Made by a program: the position numbers and the translations under genes
Notes under the pieces: generated by a model
What the model saw: the letters and a program-made list of their open reading frames with translations, nothing else
What the model was told of the DNA's origin: nothing
The model's database searches: none
Part shown: piece after piece, positions 13,589 through 21,850 of the stretch
Layout: the number at the start of each line of letters is the position of its first letter
Position numbering within the stretch: position 1 is the stretch's first letter
From: DATHVI01 sp035461385
GTDB lineage: Bacteria; Actinomycetota; Thermoleophilia; Solirubrobacterales; 70-9
Direction: 5' to 3'
DNA: 46,181 nucleotides
Assembly: GCA_035461385.1 (NCBI GenBank)
Contig: DATHVI010000075.1
Location: 1-46,181 of the forward strand

Positions 13589-14932
13589 CTACCGGAACAG
13601 CCGCTCCTGGGTCTGAGGGTTGTCGCGGAAGAGGGTTGCGGCACCCTCGACAGCCGGATGGTCGAGCTCGAAGATGTCAACTCCGCGCTCGATGTCGTTC
13701 GAGTAGATGAACCCGTTGTGCCAGTACGAGGACCACGCCGACGTATGTGGATCGTGCGCCTCGTAGAAGCCGATCTCGACCGCATTCGCCGGGTCGGTCG
13801 CGTCGGCCACGGTCGTTCCGCCGTGGTAGGCGGCGGAGACGAGGATGTAGCGATCGATCCCGGGCACGAAGTTGAAGTTGTGCATCGTGCAGTGGTCCTC
13901 CTCGCCGAAGAAGCGCGGCAGCTTGTAGTTGCCGAGCTCCTCGCCGCTGGCGGTGTCGTAGAACCACACCGCCCCGGTATCGGGATAGTCCTCCGCCCGG
14001 CAGCGGCCGAGCACCCCGCCTCCGGCCTCGTCGCCGAACGCGAGCATCTCACCGTCCCAGGTGAACGCCGCCGAATGCCAGGCCCTGACTTGAGGCGTGT
14101 CGAACTGGTGGATCACCCGCGGCTTGTTGACGTTGCGGATGTTCCACAGCTGGCCGACGCTCAAGCACGCGGCAGCGGCGAGCTTGTTCGGAACGAGGAT
14201 GCTGATGTCGTGGCAGCCCGATGTGTCGAGCAGGGACCCCGGCGGGAGCAGGTCGTCGAGCTCGAGCCGCGAGGCGTCGAACACCGGCACGTCGACCCGC
14301 GGGGTCGCCACGACCTTTGCGTCCTCCGGCTTCTTGAGCGGGACGCGGACCACCGAGATCTTGCCGTGGAACTGCTCACAGTTCGGGCCGATGTTCCCCG
14401 GCGTGAGCCCGTACGAGGAGACGTAGATGAAGACCTTGTTGCCGTTCCCCCGCGGGACCAACGTATGGGTGTGCGAGCCGCAGTCTGTGTACACCGACTT
14501 GACCAGCCTCGGAGCCGTCGGGTCGCTGACGTCGATGATCCGGATCCCCTCCCAGTGTCCAGGGGTCGACGCGGTCGTGTTCTCGCTGCTGCAGCCGGGG
14601 TTCGTTTGCGCCGTGTCGACCGACATGAAGACCAGGTTGCGCCAGACCGAGACATCGTTCTGCGGCCCGTTGCAGGGCAGGAACGAGACCTGGGTCGCGT
14701 TCGCCGGGTCCGAGACGTCGATCACGCGCAACCCGCTGTAGGTCCCCGCGTAGGCGTAGCTGCCTTGGAACGCGAGGTCGGACTGGGTTGCGGCGTCCAC
14801 CTTCGGCAGGTTCTTGAGCAGCGACATGTTGTCGCTGTGAACGTCTTGAGCGTGGGCCGTCGACACGGCCGTCAGGCCTACCAGCAGGGCCAGCCCGCTG
14901 AGCAGCCCACGGACTACACCTCTAGAGCGCAT
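13589..14932 (-). CDS. Secreted LVIVD-repeat beta-propeller protein (paralogue 1)
   Basis: A 447-residue secreted protein with a Sec signal peptide ('LLSGLALLVGLTAVSTAHAQ'). It is made of LVIVD-type propeller repeats: 'GLRVIDVSDPANATQVSFLP', 'GIRIIDVSDPTAPRLVKSVY', 'GTTVADATDPANAVEIGFYE', ending 'GVDIFELDHP'. Conserved His/Cys positions stand out ('DCGSHTHTLVP', 'GCHDISI', 'WHSAAFTWDGEMLAFGDEAG', 'EEDHCTMHNFNFVPG') and may bind metal or form disulfides. The ATG has a purine-rich GGAGAGGAGGAGAG leader. It is transcribed in the same direction as, and downstream of, its paralogue at 15066..16520, with a strong hairpin between. Function is unknown; LVIVD propellers in actinobacteria are cell-surface or secreted. 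Confidence 0.88.
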   Translation of the reverse strand: MRSRGVVRGLLSGLALLVGLTAVSTAHAQDVHSDNMSLLKNLPKVDAATQSDLAFQGSYAYAGTYSGLRVIDVSDPANATQVSFLPCNGPQNDVSVWRNLVFMSVDTAQTNPGCSSENTTASTPGHWEGIRIIDVSDPTAPRLVKSVYTDCGSHTHTLVPRGNGNKVFIYVSSYGLTPGNIGPNCEQFHGKISVVRVPLKKPEDAKVVATPRVDVPVFDASRLELDDLLPPGSLLDTSGCHDISILVPNKLAAAACLSVGQLWNIRNVNKPRVIHQFDTPQVRAWHSAAFTWDGEMLAFGDEAGGGVLGRCRAEDYPDTGAVWFYDTASGEELGNYKLPRFFGEEDHCTMHNFNFVPGIDRYILVSAAYHGGTTVADATDPANAVEIGFYEAHDPHTSAWSSYWHNGFIYSNDIERGVDIFELDHPAVEGAATLFRDNPQTQERLFR

Positions 14933-15011
14933 CCGATCTCTCCTCCTCTCCCACTACGGCAACTCGGAAGTACCCGCGGGAGCCGAAAACCTAACGTCGT
15001 TGAGGCAGCAA

Positions 15012-15047
15012 GCAACGAGGGGGCGGCCGGAGCCGCCCCCTCGTTGC
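15012..15047 (-). terminator. Perfect 16-bp GC hairpin after LVIVD paralogue 2
   Basis: A perfect inverted repeat of 16 bp with a 4-base CGGA loop (GCAACGAGGGGGCGGC / GCCGCCCCCTCGTTGC), 18 bases downstream of the paralogue 2 stop on the minus strand. It is a very stable intrinsic-terminator-like stem without a clear T tract, separating the two LVIVD genes into separate transcripts or giving differential stability. Confidence 0.8.
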
Positions 15048-15065
15048 AGCTCGGATCGACGCGCT

Positions 15066-16520
15066 CTATCGCCTCCGCTTGCCGCGCTTCCCGGCCTTGG
15101 CCGCCTTCGCCTTGGCCGGCGCCGCGGCGGGCCGCGCCGAGTCGATCGTGAACTCCTGGGTCTGCGGATTCAGGTGTGGCAGCCTCAGCGAGCCGGCCAG
15201 CGTGTTGCCGCTGAGCCGGAATACGTTCAGCCCCTCACCGATGTTGGACTCGTAGATGAACCCGTTGTACCAGTAGGTCGACCACGATCCGGTGACGTCG
15301 CAGCAGAACGGCGACTCCGGCGGCACCGGGGCCGGCGGCGGATCGCTCCAGGCCACGGTCTGCGGGTTGCTCGGGTCGGTGAAGTCGACCACCCAAGTAC
15401 CCGCCTGGTAGTTCCCGATCACCAGTACGTAGCGCCCGCTCCTCACGGGCACGATGTTGCCGTTGTGGATCGAGCAGTTCTCGGTCGCGCCCTGCGGTCG
15501 GGGCAGGGTCCACATCCCGAGGAACTCCCAGGTGTCGGTGTCGAAGAACATCGCCGACTTGTCGGTGTCCGGCGCGTCCGCCTGGCAGCGGGCCGCGACG
15601 CCGCCGCCCGGCTCGTGGCCGAACATCAGCACCTCGCCGTCCCAGGTGAACGCGGCCGAGTGGCCGATCGAGATGAACCCGGGATCGTCGGGCTCATACC
15701 CGAAGACCTCGTTGACGTCGACCATCGCGATCATCACCGGCGCGGTGAACGATCCACCGGCGTCACCGCCGATGTCCCAGACCTGGAAGCCGTGATGGCC
15801 TGCGCACGCGGCCATCATCGCGTCACCTTGGATGACGCCGATGTCGTGGCACATCATCTCCGCTTCCTCGACCTCCCCGACATGGACCGCGCCACCCGGG
15901 TCGTCGAGCGGGATCTCGATGATGTCGAAGCCCTCGCAATCGACGCTCGAGCCGCTCGAGTAGACGATCAACCGGCCGTTCTCCGGGTCGGGGACAGCCG
16001 ATGCGGTATGCGAGCCGCATCGAAGCGCCACCGACCCGACGAGCTCCGGATCGCTCAGATCGCTGATGTCGAAGATGTGCACTCCCTCGAACCCCTCGGG
16101 CACTTCCTGCCCGTCGCAGGTCAACCCGGCTCCGAACGCCCCCGGGGTGCCGGCCGGTGTGTTCCACGACCGGACGAGGACGTTGTCGTAGACGACGATG
16201 TCACCCTGGTTGCCGTCGCAGAACGTCCTCGAGACCTGCTTCGGGTTCCCCGGTGCGCGGATGTCGCGGATGTTGAACCCGTCCCAGTTCCCCTGGAACG
16301 CATACTTGCCCGAGAAGGCGATGTCGGTATGGATGTCGCCCTCCGGCTGGTTGACCGGGTCGAACGTTGCCCCACCCAGCACCTTGGGCTCGAATATGTG
16401 CCCCATCGGGTGCAGGTTCTTGGTCCGCGGGTCATTCTCGTGGCCCGCCCATGCGGTGAGCGGGAACGCAAGCAACCCGACGGCGGCAGCACTCAAAGCG
16501 AGCAGCCTTGGTCGCCTCAT
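15066..16520 (-). CDS. Secreted LVIVD-repeat beta-propeller protein (paralogue 2)
   Basis: A 484-residue secreted protein, paralogous to 13589..14932. The signal peptide is 'MRRPRLLALSAAAVGLLAFP' ending in A-W-A. The ATG at 16520 has an AGGAGGAAG site; a longer frame to 16616 has no such support. The shared blocks occur in the same order as in paralogue 1: 'NIRDIRAPGNPKQVSRTFCD', 'RCGSHTASAVPD', 'MCHDIGV', 'GHSAAFTWDGEVLMFGHEPG', 'TENCSIHNGNIVPV', 'YWYNGFIYESNIGEGLNVFR', and a C-terminal 'NPQTQE' tag seen in both. It differs by an Ala/Lys-rich basic tail ('AAPAKAKAAKAGKRGKRRR'), perhaps binding the anionic cell wall (inference). A run of nine G lies about 100 bases upstream (16617-16625). Confidence 0.88.
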   Translation of the reverse strand: MRRPRLLALSAAAVGLLAFPLTAWAGHENDPRTKNLHPMGHIFEPKVLGGATFDPVNQPEGDIHTDIAFSGKYAFQGNWDGFNIRDIRAPGNPKQVSRTFCDGNQGDIVVYDNVLVRSWNTPAGTPGAFGAGLTCDGQEVPEGFEGVHIFDISDLSDPELVGSVALRCGSHTASAVPDPENGRLIVYSSGSSVDCEGFDIIEIPLDDPGGAVHVGEVEEAEMMCHDIGVIQGDAMMAACAGHHGFQVWDIGGDAGGSFTAPVMIAMVDVNEVFGYEPDDPGFISIGHSAAFTWDGEVLMFGHEPGGGVAARCQADAPDTDKSAMFFDTDTWEFLGMWTLPRPQGATENCSIHNGNIVPVRSGRYVLVIGNYQAGTWVVDFTDPSNPQTVAWSDPPPAPVPPESPFCCDVTGSWSTYWYNGFIYESNIGEGLNVFRLSGNTLAGSLRLPHLNPQTQEFTIDSARPAAAPAKAKAAKAGKRGKRRR

Positions 16521-16667
16521 CGCTTCCTCCTTCCTCTCGTCGGGGATGTCCCCGTCCTCCACGCGGGGGCCGATCCCATCGAGGGACAGCCAACACCCGA
16601 TCGCGCCGGTTGTCAAGGGGGGGGGATGGAGCGGCCCGCCGACGAGGCCGCGGCGGCGCCAGGATTC

Positions 16668-17246
16668 CTAGCGGTCGGGACGGTCCGGGTAGACGTCGTC
16701 GATCGTCGCCAGCGCGCTGAACGGCGCCTCCGCGGCGGCGGCGACCGCCTCGCCTCCGCCGGCGAGGCGGTCGACAACGGCCCGCGCCCCGACGATCCCG
16801 AGGCCCTGCTCGCGGATCCGCTCGATAGCGGCGACGGTCGAGCCGCCGGTGGTGACCGTGTCCTCGACCACGAGGCACCGCGCGCCCGCCTCGACCGGCC
16901 CCTCGACCCAGCGCTGGAGGCCGTGCTGCTTGCGCTCCTGGCGGACGAAGAACCCTCGCAGCCCGGCGCCGGCGGGAACGGCGATCGCCGCGCAGGCGAG
17001 CGGGATCGCCGCCATCACCGGCCCGCCGACCGCGTCGGCGCCGCGCTCGACGGCGACGGCGGCGATCAGCTCGCCGGCGGCGAGGAACCCGGCGGGACGC
17101 AGCAGCGCCCGGCGGGCGTCGACGTAGTAGTCGGCGCGGCGGCCCGAGGACAGCGTCACCTCGCCGACGATCAGCGCGTGCTCGCGCAGCTCGCCGACCA
17201 GGGTCTGCCTGGCAGCGGCAAGGTCGACCCCGGCGGCGCCGGGCAC
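16668..17246 (-). CDS. pyrE: Orotate phosphoribosyltransferase
   Basis: Converts orotate and PRPP to orotidine 5'-phosphate in pyrimidine synthesis. The 192-residue length fits. The PRPP-binding loop is at 125-136 ('VVEDTVTTGGST'), the flexible catalytic loop 'RQERKQHG' at 101-108, and the N-terminal 'GEVTLSSGRRADYYVDAR' is the orotate-site signature. The start is a GTG whose first base is the last base of the upstream L,D-transpeptidase stop codon (TAGTG), so the two are translationally coupled. It is the last gene of a minus-strand cluster HAD phosphatase - CPBP protease - L,D-transpeptidase - pyrE. All motif residues are present. Confidence 0.95.
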   Translation of the reverse strand: MPGAAGVDLAAARQTLVGELREHALIVGEVTLSSGRRADYYVDARRALLRPAGFLAAGELIAAVAVERGADAVGGPVMAAIPLACAAIAVPAGAGLRGFFVRQERKQHGLQRWVEGPVEAGARCLVVEDTVTTGGSTVAAIERIREQGLGIVGARAVVDRLAGGGEAVAAAAEAPFSALATIDDVYPDRPDR

Positions 17247-18205
17247 TAGTAGACGTAGATGCTCATCCCGAGTCGCACCCAGTCGTAGATGAACTTCGAG
17301 TTCGCCTCCGGGTTGCGGATGCAGCCGTTCGAGGCGGGGTACGTTGGCACCGACTTGTAGCCGTGGATCGCCTCGCCGCCGTTGTAGTAGACCGACCAGA
17401 ACATCCCGATGCTGTTGTAGCCGGGCTGGCGCCGGAAGAACCGGAAGTGGCCGCGATCCGAGGGCGTGCTCGCCTTGCCCGAGGAGATGTGGAAGGTGTG
17501 CTTCGGCTCGCCCTTGTTCGCGAGCACCATCACCTGGCGGCTGATGTCGACCTCGACGTGCCGGCCGGCGCCGGGATGACGGAGCTTGAACGCGCCCTTG
17601 CCCGCGGCCAGCGCCTTGAAGATCCCCGGGGTGGCGCGCGTGGTCCGCGACATCCGGTTCACCTTCCGGAAGGCGAGCACCGCGCGGGCTGTGCCGGAGC
17701 TGAACTTCTCCCCCTTCGGCGCGTGGTAGCCGCGCTTTCGCAGCAGCCGGTTGAAGAGGCGGACGGCGGAGTTGCGGTTGCCGAACGAGAGCCTGGGGAA
17801 GGCGAGCTCGAACGCCTTGCTCCTCGCCTTCGCCCCGGCCTGCTCCGCAGTCGGCGGCTTCCAGGCCTTGACCCGGTGCTTTCCGGGCTTCGTCAGCACC
17901 GACGACCGCAGCTTGAAGGCGCCGACGTTACGGCCCGGGACGCGGCGCGCGGTCAGGTGCTTGCCCTTGACGATCCTGCCGCCGCGGTAGAACCTGACCC
18001 GGATCCGCTGGTTAGGGACGAACGGCCAGACGCGGCCGACGGCGGTCGCTCGGCCCGGGACCTTGACCTTGCCCCCGCTCAGACCCTTGAGCTTGAGCTT
18101 GATGTTCGCCGGCTTCGGGTCGCCGGGCGCGGCGGCGGCGGCGGCCGGAAGCAGCAGCACGCCGGCGCCGAGGAGAACGAGCGCGGCGGTCAGCTTGGCG
18201 GTCAC
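17246..18205 (-). CDS. L,D-transpeptidase (YkuD) with peptidoglycan-binding domain
   Basis: Exported enzyme that forms 3-3 peptidoglycan cross-links. Of 319 residues: signal peptide 1-26 ('LTAALVLLGAGVLLLPAAAA'), an Ig-like region about 30-125, a peptidoglycan-binding segment about 137-190 ('RLFNRLLRKRGYHAPKGEKF'), then the YkuD domain with catalytic H281 and C295 in 'HGYKSVPTYPASNGCIR', the canonical H-G-x14-S-x-G-C arrangement. Basic residues are abundant, as expected for a wall-binding protein. It overlaps pyrE by one base and is preceded by the CPBP protease gene, so envelope and pyrimidine functions share a transcript. The class A PBP is divergently transcribed nearby. Confidence 0.92.
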   Translation of the reverse strand: MTAKLTAALVLLGAGVLLLPAAAAAAPGDPKPANIKLKLKGLSGGKVKVPGRATAVGRVWPFVPNQRIRVRFYRGGRIVKGKHLTARRVPGRNVGAFKLRSSVLTKPGKHRVKAWKPPTAEQAGAKARSKAFELAFPRLSFGNRNSAVRLFNRLLRKRGYHAPKGEKFSSGTARAVLAFRKVNRMSRTTRATPGIFKALAAGKGAFKLRHPGAGRHVEVDISRQVMVLANKGEPKHTFHISSGKASTPSDRGHFRFFRRQPGYNSIGMFWSVYYNGGEAIHGYKSVPTYPASNGCIRNPEANSKFIYDWVRLGMSIYVY

Positions 18206-18247
18206 GGCCCGCGCATTCTGGCATGCCGGGAGGCGGCCGTCGATCGC

Positions 18248-18979
18248 TCAGGAGGCGAGGATCGCGAACGCGAGCGCGTTGTTGACCGCGTGGATTCCGA
18301 TCGACGGCCATATCGACCCGGTTCGCTCATACACCCAGGCGAGGGCGATGCCGAGCACGGTGAGCTGGACGACGACGCCCCAGCTCCCCGCCGGGTTGTC
18401 GGGGTTGAAGTGGAGCAGCGCCCAGATCACCGCCGAGATCGAGGCGGCGACCACGAACGGCATCCGGCTGCGAAGCCCGGCGAAGACGAAGCCGCGGAAG
18501 AACACCTCCTCGGTCACCGAGGCGGCGACGATGATCAGGAACCCGGCCGCGATCGAGCCGAGGACGCCCTCGCCGAGGCCGAGGTCGCGCGCGATGTCCT
18601 CCTGCTCGGGCTCGAGGGCGGCGTTGATCACCAGCGCGCAGGCGATGTAGACGAGGTAGGCGGCGACCGCGACCTTGATCGCGGGCCGCAGCGGCGCACG
18701 GAGCCCGAGCGCAGACGGAGCGGCGGGGCCCGGGGCCGGGTTGGCGGCGTAGAAGGCGATGCCGAGGAAGACGGCCGCGACGATCGCCTGGAGGGCGAGC
18801 GTCGCTCCGAGCGTCTCGACGTCAGGGTCGACGAGGCTGGCGAGCGACCCCGCGATCAGGACCCCGAGCAGCATCACGAGCAGGCCCGCCAGCACCCGCA
18901 TCGGCCCCCAGGCGGGAGCCGGGAGCAGCCGCCCGTCGCTCGCCGGCGCGGCCGCGGGGTCGTTCGGCGACGGCTCCAT
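18248..18979 (-). CDS. CPBP-family intramembrane glutamic protease (CAAX/Rce1-like)
   Basis: A 243-residue integral membrane protein with about seven hydrophobic segments. The four motifs of the CPBP/Abi family are present: E157-E158 with R162 in 'TEEVFFRGFVFAGLRSR', H190 in 'ALLHFNPDNP', and H230 with N233/N234 in 'IGIHAVNNALAF'. Members cleave membrane-embedded or prenylated substrates and are often linked to bacteriocin self-immunity or envelope regulation; the substrate here is unknown. The ATG overlaps the stop of the HAD phosphatase gene (TGATG), indicating coupling. All catalytic residues are present. Confidence 0.92.
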   Translation of the reverse strand: MEPSPNDPAAAPASDGRLLPAPAWGPMRVLAGLLVMLLGVLIAGSLASLVDPDVETLGATLALQAIVAAVFLGIAFYAANPAPGPAAPSALGLRAPLRPAIKVAVAAYLVYIACALVINAALEPEQEDIARDLGLGEGVLGSIAAGFLIIVAASVTEEVFFRGFVFAGLRSRMPFVVAASISAVIWALLHFNPDNPAGSWGVVVQLTVLGIALAWVYERTGSIWPSIGIHAVNNALAFAILAS

Positions 18980-19608
18980 CAGCGCAGGTGCCCGGCGATC
19001 TCGCCGAGGGAGGCGATGTCGCCCCCGCCGTCGCGGTCGATCAGCAGCGCCGGGATCCCCGCCGCCCTCGCCCCGTCGACGTCCTCGGCTGCGGTGTCGC
19101 CAACGTGGAGCGCCTCGCCCGGCTTGCAGTCCGCGATCTCGAGCGCAGGGGCGAAGATCGCCGGGTCGGGCTTGCGCGCCCCGGCGCCGGCCGAGCTGAC
19201 GACGCCGGCGAAGCGGTCGCCGAGGCCGCAGCGCTCGAGCACCTCGCCGAGCGAGATGTCCCAGTTCGAGACGCAGACGAGCGTCAGCCCGCGGTCGGCG
19301 AGGGCGGCGAGTGCCGGTGCGGCGTCGGGATAGGAGCGGAAGCGGATCGCCGCCATCATCGTCGCCACGGGGACCTCGACCCCGAGCTCGTCGGAGAGCA
19401 CCCGGGCGCAGCGGTGCCGAAGCTCTGCGAGCGACTCGGGGTCGCGGCCCTCATGCGCGTGCGCCCGGTAATACGACATCTCGGCCCGAACCGCGGCGAC
19501 GACGCGATCGCCGGGCTCGATTCCGAGGCTCGCGGCGAGCGGAGCCCACGGGGGCTCGAGCTCGACCAGGGTCCCGAGCGCATCGAAGAACACGGCGCGA
19601 GCGGTCAC
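18979..19608 (-). CDS. HAD-superfamily hydrolase (phosphatase)
   Basis: A 209-residue cytoplasmic phosphatase-like protein. HAD motif I is 'FFDALGTLVE' (nucleophile D9; the usual second Asp of DxDGT is Leu here), motif II 'VCVSNWD', motif III Lys in 'ARKPDPAIF' and motif IV 'HVGDTAAEDVDGARAAG'. The missing second Asp, normally the general acid/base, suggests weak or altered activity, although this variant occurs in some HAD families. The start is a GTG at 19608, just before motif I; the frame runs open to 19935 but that extension has no homology signal and overlaps the divergent PBP gene. It is the first gene of the minus-strand operon leading to pyrE. Confidence 0.88.
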   Translation of the reverse strand: MTARAVFFDALGTLVELEPPWAPLAASLGIEPGDRVVAAVRAEMSYYRAHAHEGRDPESLAELRHRCARVLSDELGVEVPVATMMAAIRFRSYPDAAPALAALADRGLTLVCVSNWDISLGEVLERCGLGDRFAGVVSSAGAGARKPDPAIFAPALEIADCKPGEALHVGDTAAEDVDGARAAGIPALLIDRDGGGDIASLGEIAGHLR

Positions 19609-19690
19609 GGCGGCGGAGGCTAGTGGGACCGGTCGCGCGGCGGCAGATGGAGGAACTCGAACGCCTCCCCAGTACCCTTCCGAAGACGTC

Positions 19691-21850
19691 ATGACGCAGC
19701 GGGCACGCAGACGCCACCGGCGGTCGCGGGGCTCGGTCGGCAAGAAGGTTCTCCTCGGACTCGGCGTCGTAGCAGCGCTCGGCGCGATCGCCGTGGGAGG
19801 TGTCGCCGCCTGGGTCCTCGACGTCCGTGCCTCGGCACCGTCGCTCGAGACCTTGAAGCCGATCGAGCGGGGCTCGCTCTCGGAGGTGCTCGCCGCCGAC
19901 GGCTCGCGGCTCGGCTTCATCCAGTCCGACACCAACCGCGAGCCGGTCGATATGGACGAGATCCCGGTCAGGCTGCGCCAGGCGACGATCGCGATCGAGG
20001 ACAGCGAGTTCCGGGACCACGACGGCGTCGACTACGGAGCGGTGATACGCGCGGCGTGGGAGAACGCCAACGCGGGATTCGTGGCCCGCCAGGGCGGCTC
20101 GACGATCACCCAGCAGCTCGTCCGCAACCTCTACCTCGAGGATCCCGAGGACACGATCGAGCGCAAGGTGATCGAGGCGAAGCTCGCCGAGGAGCTCGAG
20201 GAGAAGCGCTCGAAGAGCTGGATCCTGCGCGAGTACCTCAACACCGCCTCGTACGGGACAACCGACGGCCGGACCGCGGTCGGGGTCGAAGCGGCGTCGC
20301 GCGTCTACTTCAACGAGCCGGCGTCGGAGATCGACCTTCGCCAGGCGGCGCTGCTCGCCGGCCTGCCGCAGGCGCCGTCGCAGTACAACCCGTTCCAGAA
20401 CCGGAGGGCCGCCAAGCGGCGTCGCAACGAGGTCCTCGAGGCGATGCGCGACCAGGGCTACATCAGCCAGGAGGTCTACGCGCGCGAGCTCGACCGCGGC
20501 CTCGGTCTCCAGCCCGGCGACCGCTACACGACGATCCGCGAGCCGTTCTTCTTCGACTACGTCGAGCAGGAGCTGATCGAGGAGTACGGCGTCAACACCG
20601 TCCGCCAGGGCGGGCTCAAGGTCCACACGACGATCGACCCCAACCTTCAGGAGGTCGCCATTCAGGCGGTCGAGAACGGCGCTGCGAGCCTCGGCGGGCC
20701 GTCGGCGGCGCTCGTAGCGACCGATGTCACCAACGGCCATATCCTGGCGATGGCCTCGTCGTCGAACTACGACACCCAGAAGTTCAACCTCGCCGTCCAG
20801 GGCGCCCGCCAGACCGGCTCGTCGTTCAAGCCGTTCGTGCTCCTGACGGCGCTGAAACAGGGGATCGACCCCGAGTCGACCTACTACGACGCCGCGCCGA
20901 CGACGCTCTCGCTCGGCGCGTATTCCGAGCCGTGGCAGGTCAGCAACGCGGGCGACGGCTCCGGCGGCGGCGCGATGTCGCTCGCCGATGCGACGACGAA
21001 CTCGGTCAACGTCGTCTACGCGCGACTCGGCCTCGACGTCGGGCCGGAGAACTTCGTCGAGACCGCGAAGTCGATGGGGATCGAGAGCCCGCTTGAGGGC
21101 GTCCCGGCGGAGGCGATCGGCGGTCTCGCCGCCTGCTGCTCGGTGCTCGAGATGTCGAACGCCTACGCGACGGTCGCCGCCGGGGGGATCCATCACAAGC
21201 CGACCGCGATCAGCACCGTCGAGTTCCCGCCGAAGCGCCTCGGCGAGGAGTGGAAGGTCGATGCCTGGGACGCGGGCGACGGCAAGCGGGTGTTCACCGA
21301 CGGCGTCGCCTACGAGGCGACCCAGCTCCTCGAGACGGTGCTCACCAGCGGCACCGCTGTGGGACGGGGAATCGGCTGTCCGGCCGGGGGGAAAACGGGG
21401 ACGACGGACGACAACACCGACGCGTGGTTCGTCGGCTTCACGCCGCGGATCTCGACCGCGGTCTGGACCGGCTATCCCGAGGCCCGCACGTCGATGGGCT
21501 CGAGCGCGTTCGGCGGCACGTACGCGGCCCCGATCTGGCAAGAGTTCATGAACGTCGCCAAGGGGAGCTTCTGCGGCGACTTCGAGCAGCCGGAGAACCC
21601 GGCGAGCCTGTCGGCGTACAGCAGCGAGTGGACGAGCTCGGCACCGGAGCCGGACGACTACGACTTCGACGTCGACGGGACCGCGACCGATGACGCGGAG
21701 GAGTACGACCCCGACCTCTACGCTCCCGGCGCCGGCCAGGAGCCGTCGCCGAGCCCGGGCGATGGGGGTGGCCAGGGCGGCGGCCAAGGCGGCGGCCAGG
21801 GCGGCGGCGTCGGCCAGGGCGGCGGCCAAGGCGGCGGAGGCGGCGACTGA
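19691..21850 (+). CDS. Class A penicillin-binding protein (transglycosylase/transpeptidase)
   Basis: Bifunctional peptidoglycan synthase of 719 residues. A short basic cytoplasmic tail ('MTQRARRRHRRSRG') and one membrane helix (about 18-42) are followed by the GT51 domain with catalytic E103 in 'EDSEFRDHDG' and 'QGGSTITQQL' (134-143), then the transpeptidase domain with S377-x-x-K380 ('GSSFKPF'), S438-V-N and K568-T-G ('GGKTGTTDD'). The C-terminus is acidic ('EPDDYDFDVDGTATDDAEEY') and ends in a (GGQ)n low-complexity tail. It is divergent from the HAD phosphatase operon, with 82 bases between starts; a TACCCT box about 15 bases before the ATG could be its -10. The stop TGA overlaps the apparent CTG start of thiL. 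Confidence 0.95.
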   Translation: MTQRARRRHRRSRGSVGKKVLLGLGVVAALGAIAVGGVAAWVLDVRASAPSLETLKPIERGSLSEVLAADGSRLGFIQSDTNREPVDMDEIPVRLRQATIAIEDSEFRDHDGVDYGAVIRAAWENANAGFVARQGGSTITQQLVRNLYLEDPEDTIERKVIEAKLAEELEEKRSKSWILREYLNTASYGTTDGRTAVGVEAASRVYFNEPASEIDLRQAALLAGLPQAPSQYNPFQNRRAAKRRRNEVLEAMRDQGYISQEVYARELDRGLGLQPGDRYTTIREPFFFDYVEQELIEEYGVNTVRQGGLKVHTTIDPNLQEVAIQAVENGAASLGGPSAALVATDVTNGHILAMASSSNYDTQKFNLAVQGARQTGSSFKPFVLLTALKQGIDPESTYYDAAPTTLSLGAYSEPWQVSNAGDGSGGGAMSLADATTNSVNVVYARLGLDVGPENFVETAKSMGIESPLEGVPAEAIGGLAACCSVLEMSNAYATVAAGGIHHKPTAISTVEFPPKRLGEEWKVDAWDAGDGKRVFTDGVAYEATQLLETVLTSGTAVGRGIGCPAGGKTGTTDDNTDAWFVGFTPRISTAVWTGYPEARTSMGSSAFGGTYAAPIWQEFMNVAKGSFCGDFEQPENPASLSAYSSEWTSSAPEPDDYDFDVDGTATDDAEEYDPDLYAPGAGQEPSPSPGDGGGQGGGQGGGQGGGVGQGGGQGGGGGD
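21765..21846 (+). repeat. GGC-GGC-CAG tandem repeat encoding the PBP Gly-Gly-Gln tail
   Basis: Imperfect tandem units of about 12 bases reading Gly-Gly-Gly-Gln, roughly six copies, forming the last residues of the penicillin-binding protein. Such a tract is prone to slippage and probably varies in length between strains. Confidence 0.8.

Noticed and set aside
21765..21846. Regular GGC/CAG units considered as a CRISPR-like or regulatory array
   Set aside because: Units are in frame and encode the Gly-Gly-Gln tail of the PBP; no spacers.
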